DNA of 64,000 nucleotides from Chryseobacterium indologenes (GCF_018362995.1 NZ_CP074372.1:3844001-3908000); one strand, 5' to 3'; counted from the stretch's first letter, positions 26,510-35,856 are shown. Notes: generated by a model from the sequence alone, not told the origin. Translations and numbers: made by a program.

Positions 26510-26743
26510 TTATGGAGTGATTATAATCGGATCTGGAAAAGGTTCAATAACCAATGGCTTGCACATTGCTGCCGGTTGGCAGGTTCCTCCCATGCAAATA
26601 AAATTTGTCATTGTGGTGGTACCGTCAGGACATCTGATCATGCCTTCTCCGTGGCATCCTCCGGGACATTCTGCCGGATACAGTGTTCCTCCGAATACAT
26701 CTTTCAAATCTGTTCTCAAAAGTTTTGTTAAGTTCTTTTTCAT
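26510..26743 (-). CDS. Double-glycine leader peptide, bacteriocin-like
   Basis: 77 aa. A leader of 20 residues (MKKNLTKLLRTDLKDVFGG is residues 1-19) carries the double-glycine cleavage site. The core is Cys/Pro/Gly-rich, with Cys in ECPGGCHGEG, IRCPDG, FICMGGTC and AAMCKP, six in all, and a Pro/Ile-rich tail (EPFPDPIIITP). Family knowledge: such leaders are cut and exported by C39-peptidase ABC transporters; Chryseobacterium genomes encode many bacteriocin-like peptides of this type. No transporter or modifying enzyme is adjacent. A decayed copy lies at 27931-28163. Confidence 0.75.
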   Translation of the reverse strand: MKKNLTKLLRTDLKDVFGGTLYPAECPGGCHGEGMIRCPDGTTTMTNFICMGGTCQPAAMCKPLVIEPFPDPIIITP

Positions 26744-26886
26744 GGTTTAATTTTTTTGTTTAGTAAATTAATTTCTTAACACTCTTATAATTAAATAAGT
26801 AGGTTTAAAAATGTTGAACTAAAATAGTAAATTATTCTATGATGTTTGAATTAATTGATGATAAATGTAAAATGAAGATTATTTTT

Positions 26887-27861
26887 TTATTTCTGCTTTA
26901 TTTTTGCCTCCAGTTTAGGCAAGTCTTTTTTATATTGTTCAGCATCCCATTTCATTTGCCAATTCTTTACATATTCTGCCAATGGAGGAAGTCCAACCTC
27001 TGCGCGTCTTTTATCTACATTTTCAGGATCTTCCAGTGGGGATACATAATATGCTTGTGTTTCAGGATCACGTCCAATCTGACTGCCATAAATTTGTCTT
27101 TTACCTTGTCTCAGGGCGACTCTGTCTTCGAGAAGGGCCAGACTGCCGCTTTGTGCTTTACCATTTTTCACAGCATCTCTCATCATAGGTAAATATTTTT
27201 CCTGTGTTGCCTGATCTGCATGCTGGATAACAAGAAATAACGTAACGCTTCCCTGCCCGCCCACAACATCAGGACCCAGCCAGCCATATTTATCAAGAAT
27301 GGCTTTTACCTCGATAAGATTTAGTGAATCTTTTTTATTGATAAGCCGCCAGTGCTTGTCCATCTCTTTTGAACTCCCGCCGTATTTTTTTTCAATGCTA
27401 TCGATTTGTCGTCTGTACTTTTGGTCTTCATTATAAATATTACCAAGCTTTGCGACTAAGGGTTTATTCAAATTTGCTTCTGCTTTCACCTGATTCTGTT
27501 TGATTTTTTCGATGAGAGGCTTCCATCGTTTATCATTATATAAAGAGCTAAGGTCTGTATCCTTAGTTATATGGTTGTAATTATTGAATTTTGCTGCAAT
27601 CCTGTCAAGTTGGGAAAATGCGCTGTCTGGCCCTGATGCCATTGCCCAGGAGCATGCTGCGTTATACCTGTCATTTAGAGATGCTTTCCAGCCGTTAGAT
27701 TTAAATGCTTCTGAATAGTTGGTGGCAGAGTTTTTGAAATCCTTGGCTTGGTAAAATGATTCAGCCGCTTTTACTTTATCGGTATATTCTTTGGGAACAG
27801 CTTGTCCGAAGAACATTTTTGTTGATGCTAAAAACAGCAATACGAATAGTCTTATTTTCAT
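26887..27861 (-). CDS. DUF6624-like secreted protein
   Basis: 324 aa. The signal peptide ends KMFFGQA. Residues ~25-125 look like TPR-type helices (AAESFYQAKDFKNSATNYSE). The C-terminal ~190 residues have the pattern VIQHADQATQEKYLPMMRDA, then ALLEDRVALRQGKRQIYGSQ, which I recall from DUF6624. No enzymatic role is known to me. It sits between the intact and decayed peptide copies. Its upstream sequence is the same duplicated segment that precedes the DUF5995-like gene, so the two may share an expression signal (TATCTTTAAATAAAC). Confidence 0.65.
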   Translation of the reverse strand: MKIRLFVLLFLASTKMFFGQAVPKEYTDKVKAAESFYQAKDFKNSATNYSEAFKSNGWKASLNDRYNAACSWAMASGPDSAFSQLDRIAAKFNNYNHITKDTDLSSLYNDKRWKPLIEKIKQNQVKAEANLNKPLVAKLGNIYNEDQKYRRQIDSIEKKYGGSSKEMDKHWRLINKKDSLNLIEVKAILDKYGWLGPDVVGGQGSVTLFLVIQHADQATQEKYLPMMRDAVKNGKAQSGSLALLEDRVALRQGKRQIYGSQIGRDPETQAYYVSPLEDPENVDKRRAEVGLPPLAEYVKNWQMKWDAEQYKKDLPKLEAKIKQK

Positions 27862-28163
27862 AGTTAATTTTGTTTATTTAAAGATAATAAAAATGTGGGT
27901 CAGAAGCTCACTTTATTTATTTTTATCAGATTACGGGTGATTATAATCGAATCTTGAAAAGGTTCAAGAACCAATGGTTTGCGCATGACTGCTGTTTAAT
28001 AGGTTCCTCACATGCATATAAAATTAGTCATAGTGGTAATGTCGTCAGGACATTTGATTATGTCTTCACTGTGGTGTTCAATCGGACATTCTACCAGATA
28101 ATGAGTTCCTCCAAATATATCTTTCAGTTCTTTTCTCGAAAGTTTTATAAAATTATTTTTTAT
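27860..28163. repeat. Duplicated segment, copy 2 (decayed)
   Basis: Direct repeat of 26436-26745, in the same orientation, about 1.4 kb away. It has many substitutions and at least one single-base deletion (27931-27942 against 26510-26522). Confidence 0.75.
27931..28163 (-). pseudogene. Decayed copy of the double-glycine peptide gene
   Basis: Aligned codon by codon with 26510-26743, the start ATG has become ATA (28161-28163), and the codon after FICM has changed from GGA to TGA. Further stops and a one-base deletion near the end follow. The leader remnant is still readable (KLSRKELKDIFGG) and so is the core (IKCPDDITTMTNFICM), though most core Cys are lost. A 71-aa open frame across it would need a start outside the repeat and is not a credible gene. 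Confidence 0.75.
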
Positions 28164-28289
28164 CAAGTAATTAATTGAAAAGTAGAATATTAAAAAATAA
28201 ATTGTATATTTATTTCCAGACAAAGAGAAATAATAAAGAGGAATCCGAAAATCTTAAAGAGTAGGAAATCAAATTAAACTAAATTAATC

Positions 28290-28457
28290 ATGAAAAATTT
28301 AAAAAGCTTAAACAGAAAAGAGTTAAAAACTGTTTTAGGTGGTGCGGCATTAGCCTGCGAAACACCTGTTGATGGAGGATGTCCTGCGGGATACATATTC
28401 TGCAGTAATCCTTATTGCTGTTACCCGCCAAGAAAACCATATATCTGTATTGATTAA
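28290..28457 (+). CDS. Double-glycine leader, Cys-rich 55-aa peptide
   Basis: A short gene on the plus strand. The leader MKNLKSLNRKELKTVLGG (1-18) has the same pattern as the other peptide (Lys-Asn-Leu...Leu-Lys...Gly-Gly). The 37-residue core AALACETPVDGG... holds six Cys (in ACE, GGCP, IFCS, YCCY, YICI), suggesting three disulfides. The core shows little resemblance to the 77-aa peptide. The ATG, strong leader match and an immediate downstream hairpin support a real gene. Probably a secreted bacteriocin-like or signalling peptide; no dedicated exporter is present here. Confidence 0.75.
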   Translation: MKNLKSLNRKELKTVLGGAALACETPVDGGCPAGYIFCSNPYCCYPPRKPYICID

Positions 28458-28488
28458 TAAAAAAATCCCTCAACTGAGGGATTTCTTA
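28458..28488. terminator. Terminator between convergent genes
   Basis: AAATCCCTC pairs with GAGGGATTT in a tight hairpin. The A-rich left side gives a T run for the minus-strand YciI-like gene; the right side is T-rich for the peptide gene. Confidence 0.7.
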
Positions 28489-28492
28489 TTTT

Positions 28493-28963
28493 CTATGGAT
28501 TTTCTTTTGAGATTTCATCGTGATGTTTAAGATACAAAGGCAGAGCTGCTGAACCATACCAAGGGAAAATTTCATAACTAAAGATTCCGGCCTGTACAGC
28601 AGGATCTGTTTTTACCCATTGCTCGGCTTCTTCTTTAGATTTTGTATTAAAAATAAACATTCCGCGGTAGTTTTCTTTATTTTTTTCAAGGAAAGGACCG
28701 GCTACTACGATTTTGCTTTCATCTGCCAGTTTACCGATATTGGCCATATGGCCTTTCATGAGTTCGCCCATTTTGGTTTTGTCTTCAATCTTAACGGAAC
28801 CTGTTGTCAGCATGACAATAGTATAAGGTTTCATACCGTATTTGTCAGCTCCTAATGAAGTTGCCAGTTCCTGATTGTATTTAGGTTTTTCTGCTTTCTT
28901 TTCCTGTGCAAAGAACAGTGCTGATATGAGCAGGCATGCGGTTAATAATAGTTTTGATTTCAT
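28493..28963 (-). CDS. Secreted YciI-family protein
   Basis: 156 aa. The signal peptide (~1-20, ending LFFAQ) is unusual for the YciI family, which is mostly cytosolic. The YCII domain follows (~45-140): YTIVMLTTG, a conserved His in LMKGHMANI, VVAGPFLEKN, and EEAEQWVKTDPAVQAGIFSYEIFPW. Some family members have muconolactone isomerase-like or dehydrochlorinase activity, but most are uncharacterised. The periplasmic location is predicted only from the signal peptide. Confidence 0.85.
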   Translation of the reverse strand: MKSKLLLTACLLISALFFAQEKKAEKPKYNQELATSLGADKYGMKPYTIVMLTTGSVKIEDKTKMGELMKGHMANIGKLADESKIVVAGPFLEKNKENYRGMFIFNTKSKEEAEQWVKTDPAVQAGIFSYEIFPWYGSAALPLYLKHHDEISKENP

Positions 28964-29089
28964 CTTGTTTTATTTTGATAAATATAATAAAACCTTAAAG
29001 ATTTATGATTAATGAATTTTTTTAAATGATATGATACAAAAAAAACCTCGATGGTTTCGAGGTTATATTTAATTATTCTGATGAGATTA

Positions 29090-30268
29090 TTAGTCTTTAA
29101 TTCTTAAAAATTCTTTCGCTAATTCAATCATCTTCGGATCTCCGGTATATTTACCATGCTCATCCGAAAGTTTTACCGTAGGAATCCACTCTTTATTTGG
29201 AGCCTGTACACCAATCAGTTTCATTACAATGTTCATTGGTTTCAAGCCTACATCATTGGTAAGATTGGTGCCTATTCCGAATGATATACCGATTTTTCCT
29301 CTGCAGTAATTGGTGATTTCTTCTACCTTTTCAAGATTTAAGGCATCGGAAAAGATAATATATTTAAACATAGGATTGATACCGTTTCTTTGGTAGTGGG
29401 CAATTGTTTTATCCGCAAATTCTAAAGCATCACCACTGTCATGACGAACACCATCGAAAAGCTTCGCAAACTTTTTGTCGAACTGCTGGAAGAAAACATC
29501 TGTAGTATAAGTATCAGACAGAGCAACTCCCAGATCACCTCTATAAACATCTACCCAATGTTCCAGAGCCATTTCGTTGGCCATTTTGAATCCGTATTCA
29601 GCGGCATGAAACATAAACCATTCATGTGCGTGGGTTCCGATAGGTTTTACACCGTACTTCATTGCGAAATGAACATTAGAACTTCCGATAAACGTTGAGT
29701 CTCTTTTTTGAGTCAATGCTTCCATTACCAGATTCTGTACCTTATAAGAATGTCTTCTTCTGGTTCCAAACTCTGCAAAAGTTACTCCTAGTCTGCCTAA
29801 TGAGTCTGCTTTTTCTATGGTTTTGCTCATTACTACTTCATTGGAATCTCTTTCCATATGGTTCATTTCATAATGAAGTTCACTGATCAGGGCCAGTAAA
29901 GGAACCTCCCATAAAATTGTTCTGTACCAAAGTCCTTCTACAACAACTGAAAGATCGCCTCCTTCCTGGTGTATTTTTACTTCAGAAGGGTCATAATGAT
30001 ATCCCTCCAGAAAATCAAGATAAGGAAGATCAATATAAGGACATGTTCTTGCCATGAACTTTTTCTCGTCTTTCGTAAGTTTAAGTTCAGCCATTTTATT
30101 AACAACTTCTCTTAAAGCAGTGTCAAATCCTTCCGGAAAGTGGTGCTTTCCCCTGTTGATAAATTCGTATTTTACAATAGAACTAGGGAATAGCTTTACC
30201 ACTGCGTTCTGCATGGTTATTTTATAAAAATCATTATCTAGAATAGAGTTTAGTCTTACGTCGTTCAT
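29090..30268 (-). CDS. pncB: Nicotinate phosphoribosyltransferase
   Basis: 392 aa from ATG 30268 (MNDVRLNSILDNDFYKITMQ, typical N-terminus). A longer frame to 30349 is rejected because the -7 element at 30288-30295 lies inside it. Visible motifs: GTRRRHS (~168-174), GTHAHEWFMF (~211-220) with the active-site His region, and DSGD (RHDSGDALEFAD). Reaction: nicotinate + PRPP + ATP to nicotinate mononucleotide, in the Preiss-Handler NAD salvage route. Cytosolic, single gene. Confidence 0.95.
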   Translation of the reverse strand: MNDVRLNSILDNDFYKITMQNAVVKLFPSSIVKYEFINRGKHHFPEGFDTALREVVNKMAELKLTKDEKKFMARTCPYIDLPYLDFLEGYHYDPSEVKIHQEGGDLSVVVEGLWYRTILWEVPLLALISELHYEMNHMERDSNEVVMSKTIEKADSLGRLGVTFAEFGTRRRHSYKVQNLVMEALTQKRDSTFIGSSNVHFAMKYGVKPIGTHAHEWFMFHAAEYGFKMANEMALEHWVDVYRGDLGVALSDTYTTDVFFQQFDKKFAKLFDGVRHDSGDALEFADKTIAHYQRNGINPMFKYIIFSDALNLEKVEEITNYCRGKIGISFGIGTNLTNDVGLKPMNIVMKLIGVQAPNKEWIPTVKLSDEHGKYTGDPKMIELAKEFLRIKD

Positions 30269-30287
30269 AATATGTGTAATTTTAACG

Positions 30288-30295
30288 CAAATATA
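30288..30295 (-). promoter_or_regulatory. pncB -7 element (TATATTTG)
   Basis: Exact TAnnTTTG match 20 bases upstream of ATG 30268. No TTG box at normal spacing was found. Confidence 0.5.
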
Positions 30296-30305
30296 AAAAT
30301 AAAAA

Positions 30306-30338
30306 ATAAAATCGCCTAAATGTAAGGCGATTTTTTTG
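30306..30338 (-). terminator. Terminator of dps
   Basis: AAAATCGCCT pairs with AGGCGATTTT across a 7-base loop, with T runs in both directions. Confidence 0.75.
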
Positions 30339-30363
30339 AAATATTTCAATGCATTTTATGGAG

Positions 30364-30840
30364 TTATTTTCCAAGATAAGAATTGTACATCCAAACTTCC
30401 TTCTCCTGTTCGGTAATATAATCGCTCATTTGCGAATTGGTACCTTCATCTCCTGCTTCATCTGTAATATCTAAAAGTTCTCTCTGCAGATCAATAACTA
30501 CTTTGAACGAACTTAGAATCTGTTCAACACTTTTGGTGCCATCAGTTACTTCTTTGCTTTCTTTAATAGTTGCTACCTTCAAATAGTCTGAGTAATTGTG
30601 TGCAGGGGTAGCTCCCAACGTAAGGATTCTTTCTGCAATTTCATCAATCTTTAAAACAAGGCTGTTGTACAACTCTTCAAATTTAGGATGAAGGGTGAAA
30701 AACTGTTCTCCTTTAATGTTCCAGTGAGAACCTCTTGTATTCTGGTAAAACACAGAATAGTTGGCTAACAGTACATTTAATTTTTCTGAAATCTTTTTAC
30801 AATCGGCTTCTTTAAGGCCGATGATACTAGCATTTTTCAT
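30364..30840 (-). CDS. dps: Dps-family ferritin-like DNA protection protein
   Basis: 158 aa. Ferroxidase residues sit with exact Dps spacing: His39 (RGSHWNIKG), His51 (TLHPKFEELY), Asp66 and Glu70 (IDEIAERI). Family knowledge: the dodecamer oxidises Fe(II) with H2O2 and can coat DNA in stress. There is no long basic N-terminal tail, so DNA binding may be weak. A possible -7 element (TAAATTTG, 30942-30949) lies ~100 bases upstream of the start, leaving a long leader. Confidence 0.93.
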   Translation of the reverse strand: MKNASIIGLKEADCKKISEKLNVLLANYSVFYQNTRGSHWNIKGEQFFTLHPKFEELYNSLVLKIDEIAERILTLGATPAHNYSDYLKVATIKESKEVTDGTKSVEQILSSFKVVIDLQRELLDITDEAGDEGTNSQMSDYITEQEKEVWMYNSYLGK

Positions 30841-31070
30841 ATGTATATATTTATTTTTTTAAGTAAGATATAATCACCGGCTACAGTTAAATATTCTGTG
30901 AAGCTTTGAGGGTGACAGATGTGTTTATCATTTTGATATCTCAAATTTACGAAATATCGTGCCGAACTCCCTGGATTATTAATAGATGATAACTATAAGA
31001 AAATTTTTTAAAATAGTTTGGAAGTATTAATATTGCGTTGACAGAATCGACAGCGGAAATTTTTATACAT

Positions 31071-32201
31071 ATGTTTTTTGACAACCTTATCAATATATCT
31101 GAAAATAAAAGAATATCACTGGTTAAATATTTCAGTATTGGAATTGTATTGATTTATATTGGTGTTTTTATAGCGTTATATCTTAAAGCAGAAGAGCCGT
31201 TTTCAGCCTGGACTATTTCTGACTGGCTGATAAATTACACGGATGGCGGTTTCAAAAGAAGAGGTCTTTTGGGGCATGTGTTTTTTTATATACAGGATAT
31301 AACGGGATTGAAATTACAGTTTCAAATCCTGATTTTTCAGATCATTGGTCTTTCGGGGATTCTGTATGGGACGTTTCTATACATAAAGAAATATAAAGTT
31401 GATCTTTTTTATCTGTGCATAATGTCCTCTCCTTATATTCTGCTATTTCCTGCATTAACTGTCAGAAATGCCGGCAGAAGGGAAATAATACTGATTCTTA
31501 TAATGCTTTGGTATTCTTTTTCAAAAAAATCAAAGCTTAATGATGCATTATTATGGCTTTTTTATATCATTTTTCTCTTCATCCATGAAGCGGGATTTTT
31601 TTTCTTACCCTTTTTAATATGGATTAATTATTCGAAGTGGCAGAAAATTAACCTTAAATATATGTTGTCTATAACAGTAGCTGCTTTTGTAGGTATTGGT
31701 ATTATATATTTTTTTGGCGGAAATGTCAACGAAGGAGATAGTCTATCTATTTTGAAAAGCAGGGGAGTGGTTTTTCAAAAAGAGAATATTTTCGATCTGG
31801 AATATTATTTTGATTTTAATTATGTTCTTCAGTATAAATTATCTTTTCTCGTTCATGCTATAGAACTCATTATCATGATATTTCAAATGGGGTTTTATGT
31901 TTACCTGTTTAAAAGGAAATCATTCTATACTTATCTTTTCTGTAATATAATCTGCCTTCTTTGGGTTAGCCCTTTATACTATCTTGGTATTGATTGGATG
32001 AGATGGAATTATATTTACTGTACATTATTGTTTATAGTTTTTACATTCCAGTTAAATACGAATGAATCTGAAGCGATATCATTCAATAATAATCCAATAC
32101 AATATTCATATATTCTCTTTTCTGGTATCTTTTATACATTGGTTCTTTTACATCTTCAGCATGACACCATGATTGAATGGATCCAAAACTATCTTATTTA
32201 A
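31071..32201 (+). CDS. Polytopic membrane protein, DGGFxRRGL type
   Basis: 376 aa from ATG 31071; a frame from TTG 31038 adds 11 residues and is less likely. About ten hydrophobic helices. Motifs: LINYTDGGFKRRGLLGH (~50-66), VRNAGRRE (~132-139), IHEAGFFFLP and GIDWMRW near the C-terminus. Charged and aromatic residues in loops recall integral-membrane glycosyltransferases or polymerases of surface polysaccharides, but no known family was confirmed. The coding sequence looks more AT-rich than its neighbours. Stands alone. Confidence 0.7.
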   Translation: MFFDNLINISENKRISLVKYFSIGIVLIYIGVFIALYLKAEEPFSAWTISDWLINYTDGGFKRRGLLGHVFFYIQDITGLKLQFQILIFQIIGLSGILYGTFLYIKKYKVDLFYLCIMSSPYILLFPALTVRNAGRREIILILIMLWYSFSKKSKLNDALLWLFYIIFLFIHEAGFFFLPFLIWINYSKWQKINLKYMLSITVAAFVGIGIIYFFGGNVNEGDSLSILKSRGVVFQKENIFDLEYYFDFNYVLQYKLSFLVHAIELIIMIFQMGFYVYLFKRKSFYTYLFCNIICLLWVSPLYYLGIDWMRWNYIYCTLLFIVFTFQLNTNESEAISFNNNPIQYSYILFSGIFYTLVLLHLQHDTMIEWIQNYLI

Positions 32202-32376
32202 AATTGAAAATCGTAAGAAGTATAAATTTCATAATTATTTAATACTCATTTTTTCATGTGGAGAATTTCTGTTTTTCTGCTCCTTTTCCTCATGTTTATT
32301 GTGCTTCTCTGATTGTCATATAGAAATGTGTTCGATTTCGGATGTAAGTATTTGATTTTAATTTTTATATAAGTGT
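32202..32376. other. Intergenic region upstream of the str operon
   Basis: AT-rich; no terminator hairpin or gene recognised. It ends at the rpsL promoter. Confidence 0.4.
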
Positions 32377-32406
32377 TTGCAGATTAAAAAAATATTACTA
32401 TTTTTG
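32377..32406 (+). promoter_or_regulatory. str operon promoter
   Basis: TTG (32377-32379) and TATTTTTG (32399-32406) are 19 bases apart, a textbook Bacteroidetes promoter. The leader to rpsL is short (~18 bases). Confidence 0.75.
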
Positions 32407-32430
32407 CACCCTAAAATAAAAAGCAATTAA

Positions 32431-32844
32431 ATGCCTACTATTCAACAATTAGTAAGAAAAGGAAGAGCCACGCTTGCCAAGAAGAGCAAATCGGCTGCCC
32501 TTGATTCTTGTCCACAAAGACGTGGTGTATGTACGAGAGTATATACAACTACACCTAAGAAACCTAACTCTGCACTTAGAAAAGTAGCAAGGGTAAGACT
32601 TTCAAACGGTAAAGAAGTGAATGCCTATATCCCGGGCGAAGGACATAATCTACAGGAGCACTCGATAGTATTGGTTAGAGGCGGAAGGGTGAAAGACCTA
32701 CCGGGAGTACGTTACCACATCGTAAGAGGTGCATTAGACACCGCTGGTGTAAATGGAAGAACTCAGAGAAGATCTAAGTACGGAGCTAAGAGACCTAAAC
32801 CAGGACAAGCAGCTGCTGCTCCTGCAAAAGGAAAGAAAAAATAA
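32431..32844 (+). CDS. rpsL: 30S ribosomal protein S12
   Basis: 137 aa. Decoding-centre loops are intact: [11 protein letters not shown] with Lys43 and [11 protein letters not shown] with Lys88, the equivalents of E. coli Lys42 and Lys87, so no classical streptomycin-resistance substitution there. The C-terminal tail ([14 protein letters not shown]) is longer than in E. coli. First gene of the str operon. Confidence 0.97.
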   Translation: MPTIQQLVRKGRATLAKKSKSAALDSCPQRRGVCTRVYTTTPKKPNSALRKVARVRLSNGKEVNAYIPGEGHNLQEHSIVLVRGGRVKDLPGVRYHIVRGALDTAGVNGRTQRRSKYGAKRPKPGQAAAAPAKGKKK

Positions 32845-32867
32845 TCATTAAATAAGGTACAAAAGCA

Positions 32868-33344
32868 ATGAGAAAGACAAAAGCGAAAAAAAGACCGTTG
32901 TTACCAGATCCGAAATTTAATGATCAATTGGTAACGAGATTCGTAAACAACTTAATGCTTGACGGTAAGAAGTCAATCGCATTCAAAATTTTCTATGATG
33001 CATTAGAGATCGTAGAAACTAAAAAAGGAGATAACGAAAAAACTGCACTTGAAATCTGGAAAGATGCACTTACAAATGTAATGCCTCACGTAGAAGTACG
33101 TTCTAGAAGAGTAGGTGGAGCTAACTTCCAAATCCCTATGCCAATCAGAGCTGATAGAAAAATTTCTATGGCAATGAAATGGTTAATCAAATATTCTAAA
33201 GCTAGAAATGATAAGTCTATGGCTTTGAAATTAGCTAACGAAGTTGTAGCTGCTTCAAGAGAAGAAGGTGCTGCTTTCAAAAAGAAATCTGATACTCACA
33301 AAATGGCGGAAGCTAACAAGGCTTTCTCACACTTCAAATTCTAA
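32868..33344 (+). CDS. rpsG: 30S ribosomal protein S7
   Basis: 158 aa. The N-terminus ([17 protein letters not shown]), [15 protein letters not shown] and [19 protein letters not shown] are typical. It nucleates the 16S 3' major domain and contacts the E-site tRNA. 23 bases after rpsL, 6 before fusA. Confidence 0.97.
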   Translation: MRKTKAKKRPLLPDPKFNDQLVTRFVNNLMLDGKKSIAFKIFYDALEIVETKKGDNEKTALEIWKDALTNVMPHVEVRSRRVGGANFQIPMPIRADRKISMAMKWLIKYSKARNDKSMALKLANEVVAASREEGAAFKKKSDTHKMAEANKAFSHFKF

Positions 33345-33350
33345 TCTGAA

Positions 33351-35468
33351 ATGGGAAGAGATCTTAAATTTACAAGAAATATTGGTATCGCTGCTCACAT
33401 TGATGCAGGTAAGACTACCACTACAGAAAGGATTCTATTCTATACAGGGGTAAACCACAAAATTGGAGAAGTTCACGATGGTGCTTCTACAATGGACTGG
33501 ATGGAGCAGGAAGCAGAAAGAGGTATTACTATTACTTCTGCAGCTACCACTTGTTCTTGGAACTTTCCAACAGATCAAGGAAAAGCTTTACCTGAAACTA
33601 AGCCTTACCACTTCAACATCATTGATACACCGGGACACGTTGACTTCACAGTAGAAGTAAACAGATCTTTAAGAGTATTGGATGGATTGGTATTCTTATT
33701 CTCTGCAGTAGATGGAGTAGAGCCTCAGTCTGAAACAAACTGGAGACTTGCTGACAACTACAAAGTTGCAAGAATGGGATTCGTAAACAAAATGGACAGA
33801 CAAGGTGCTGACTTCCTTAACGTGGTAAACCAGGTTAAAGAAATGTTAGGATCTAACGCAGTTCCAATCGTTTTACCAATCGGTGCTGAAGAAGATTTCA
33901 AAGGTGTTGTTGACTTAATTAAAAACAGAGCTATCATCTGGGATGAAGCAGGACAAGGAGCTACTTTCGAAGTAGTGCCAATTCCTGAAGATATGAAAGA
34001 TGAAGTTCTTGAATATAGAGAGAAACTAGTAGAAGCTGTTTCTGAATATGACGAAACTTTGATGGAGAAATTCTTCGAAGATCCGGATTCAATTACAGAA
34101 GAAGAAATCAATGCTGCATTGAGAGCTGCTACTATAGATTTATCTATTATCCCAATGACTTGTGGTTCTTCATTCAAGAATAAAGGAGTACAGTTTATGT
34201 TGGATGCAGTATGTAAATACTTGCCTTCTCCATTGGATAAAGATGATATCAAAGGTACTGACCCAAGAACTGACGCTGAAATCACAAGAAAGCCATCTGT
34301 AGACGAGCCTTTCTCTGCATTAGCATTTAAGATTGCTACTGACCCGTTCGTGGGAAGACTAGCATTCTTCAGAGCATACTCTGGAAGACTAGATGCAGGT
34401 TCTTATATCTTGAACACTCGTTCAGGAGATAAAGAAAGAATCTCTAGAATCTATCAGATGCACGCTAACAAACAAAACCCGGTAGAATATATTGAAGCTG
34501 GTGATATTGGTGCAGCGGTAGGATTCAAGTCTATCAAAACTGGTGATACTATGTGTGACGAGAAAAACCCAATCGTTCTTGAATCGATGGTTTTCCCTGA
34601 TCCGGTAATTGGTATCGCTGTTGAGCCTAAAACTAAAGCTGACCAGGATAAAATGGGTAACGCTCTAGCTAAATTGGCTGAAGAAGATCCTACGTTTACG
34701 GTTAGAACTGACGAAGCTTCTGGACAAACGATTATCTCTGGTATGGGTGAGCTTCACCTTGATATCATTGTAGACCGTATGAAGAGAGAATTCAAAGTTG
34801 AAGTTAACCAAGGACAACCTCAGGTAGAATACAAAGAAAACTTAACAAAAGTTGCTCAACACAGAGAAGTTTACAAAAAACAATCTGGTGGTAAAGGTAA
34901 ATTTGCTGACATTGTATTTGAACTAGGACCTGCAGACGAAGGTAAAGTTGGTTTAGAATTCATCAATGAGATCAAAGGTGGTAACGTTCCTAGAGAATTT
35001 GTTCCTGCAATTGAAAAAGGATTTAAAGCTGCAATGAAGAACGGTCCATTGGCTGGTTTCGAAGTTGAAGGTATTAAAGTTACTCTTAAAGATGGATCTT
35101 TCCACGCGGTGGATTCTGATGCTCTTTCATTTGAAATGGCTGCTAAATTAGGATTTAAAGAAGCGGGACGTGCTGCTAAGCCAGTAATTATGGAGCCAAT
35201 TATGAAACTGGAAGTTGTAACTCCGGAAGAATATATGGGTAACATCATTGGTGACCTTAACAAAAGAAGAGGTACTATCAGTGGTCAGGAAGAGAAAAAC
35301 GGTGCTGTTGTAATCAAAGGTTCTGTTCCACTTTCTGAAATGTTTGGATATGTAACAACTCTAAGAACACTTTCATCAGGAAGAGCTACTTCTTCTATGG
35401 AATTAGAGAAATACCAAGCTACTCCACAAAACGTTGCTGAAGAAATCATAGCTAAAGCAAAAGGTTAA
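33351..35468 (+). CDS. fusA: Elongation factor G
   Basis: 705 aa. GTPase motifs: [13 protein letters not shown] (P-loop), RGITITSA (switch), DTPGHVDF (G3) and NKMDRQGAD (G4). Domains II-V follow, with the domain IV loop GSFHAVDSD. Catalyses translocation, and with RRF splits ribosomes. Its place between rpsG and rpsJ is the normal order; the usual tuf neighbour is absent here. Confidence 0.97.
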   Translation: MGRDLKFTRNIGIAAHIDAGKTTTTERILFYTGVNHKIGEVHDGASTMDWMEQEAERGITITSAATTCSWNFPTDQGKALPETKPYHFNIIDTPGHVDFTVEVNRSLRVLDGLVFLFSAVDGVEPQSETNWRLADNYKVARMGFVNKMDRQGADFLNVVNQVKEMLGSNAVPIVLPIGAEEDFKGVVDLIKNRAIIWDEAGQGATFEVVPIPEDMKDEVLEYREKLVEAVSEYDETLMEKFFEDPDSITEEEINAALRAATIDLSIIPMTCGSSFKNKGVQFMLDAVCKYLPSPLDKDDIKGTDPRTDAEITRKPSVDEPFSALAFKIATDPFVGRLAFFRAYSGRLDAGSYILNTRSGDKERISRIYQMHANKQNPVEYIEAGDIGAAVGFKSIKTGDTMCDEKNPIVLESMVFPDPVIGIAVEPKTKADQDKMGNALAKLAEEDPTFTVRTDEASGQTIISGMGELHLDIIVDRMKREFKVEVNQGQPQVEYKENLTKVAQHREVYKKQSGGKGKFADIVFELGPADEGKVGLEFINEIKGGNVPREFVPAIEKGFKAAMKNGPLAGFEVEGIKVTLKDGSFHAVDSDALSFEMAAKLGFKEAGRAAKPVIMEPIMKLEVVTPEEYMGNIIGDLNKRRGTISGQEEKNGAVVIKGSVPLSEMFGYVTTLRTLSSGRATSSMELEKYQATPQNVAEEIIAKAKG

Positions 35469-35484
35469 TTTTTAAATTAAAGAA

Positions 35485-35790
35485 ATGTCACAAAGAATCA
35501 GAATAAAACTAAAATCTTACGATTACAACTTGGTAGACAAGTCTGCTGAGAAAATCGTAAAAACGGTAAAGGCTACTGGTGCTGTTGTAAACGGTCCAAT
35601 TCCATTGCCAACGAATAAGAGAATCTTCACAGTGTTGAGATCTCCGCACGTAAACAAAAAAGCAAGAGAGCAGTTTCAATTATCAGCTCACAAGAGACTA
35701 ATGGATATCTACTCTTCTTCTTCTAAGACTGTTGATGCTCTAATGAAATTAGAACTTCCTTCAGGTGTAGACGTTGAAATTAAAGTGTGA
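35485..35790 (+). CDS. rpsJ: 30S ribosomal protein S10
   Basis: 101 aa. [20 protein letters not shown] and the loop [14 protein letters not shown] are characteristic. Last gene of this transcript: two terminators follow at once, whereas in many Flavobacteriia rpsJ leads directly into rplC. Confidence 0.97.
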   Translation: MSQRIRIKLKSYDYNLVDKSAEKIVKTVKATGAVVNGPIPLPTNKRIFTVLRSPHVNKKAREQFQLSAHKRLMDIYSSSSKTVDALMKLELPSGVDVEIKV

Positions 35791-35815
35791 TAAATGCATA
35801 CTTTGCAATGATTAT

Positions 35816-35849
35816 ACAAACCGTTCCTTTTTAGGGACGGTTTTTTTAT
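35816..35849 (+). terminator. Terminator 1 after rpsJ
   Basis: AAACCGTTCC pairs with GGGACGGTTT (G-U pairs allowed), then T7. Confidence 0.85.
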
Positions 35850-35856
35850 ATTATTT

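Larger units (their letters stand above)
26436..26745. repeat. Duplicated segment, copy 1 (intact)
   Basis: It runs from the start codon of the DUF5995-like gene through the peptide gene. It aligns almost throughout with 27860-28163, sharing TTTTGTTTATTTAAAGATA, GTGATTATAATCG, AAAAGGTTCAA, ACCAATGG and TCAGGACAT blocks. The flanks beyond it are unrelated. Confidence 0.75.

Noticed and set aside
28008..28223. 71-aa open frame across the decayed peptide copy
   Set aside because: Its start lies outside the duplicated segment, and codon alignment shows the true start as ATA and a premature TGA, so it is a relic.
30269..30349. 27-residue N-terminal extension of PncB
   Set aside because: It would span the -7 element and part of the dps terminator region.
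34871..35263. 130-aa frame antisense to fusA
   Set aside because: A typical shadow of a highly biased ribosomal-operon gene.
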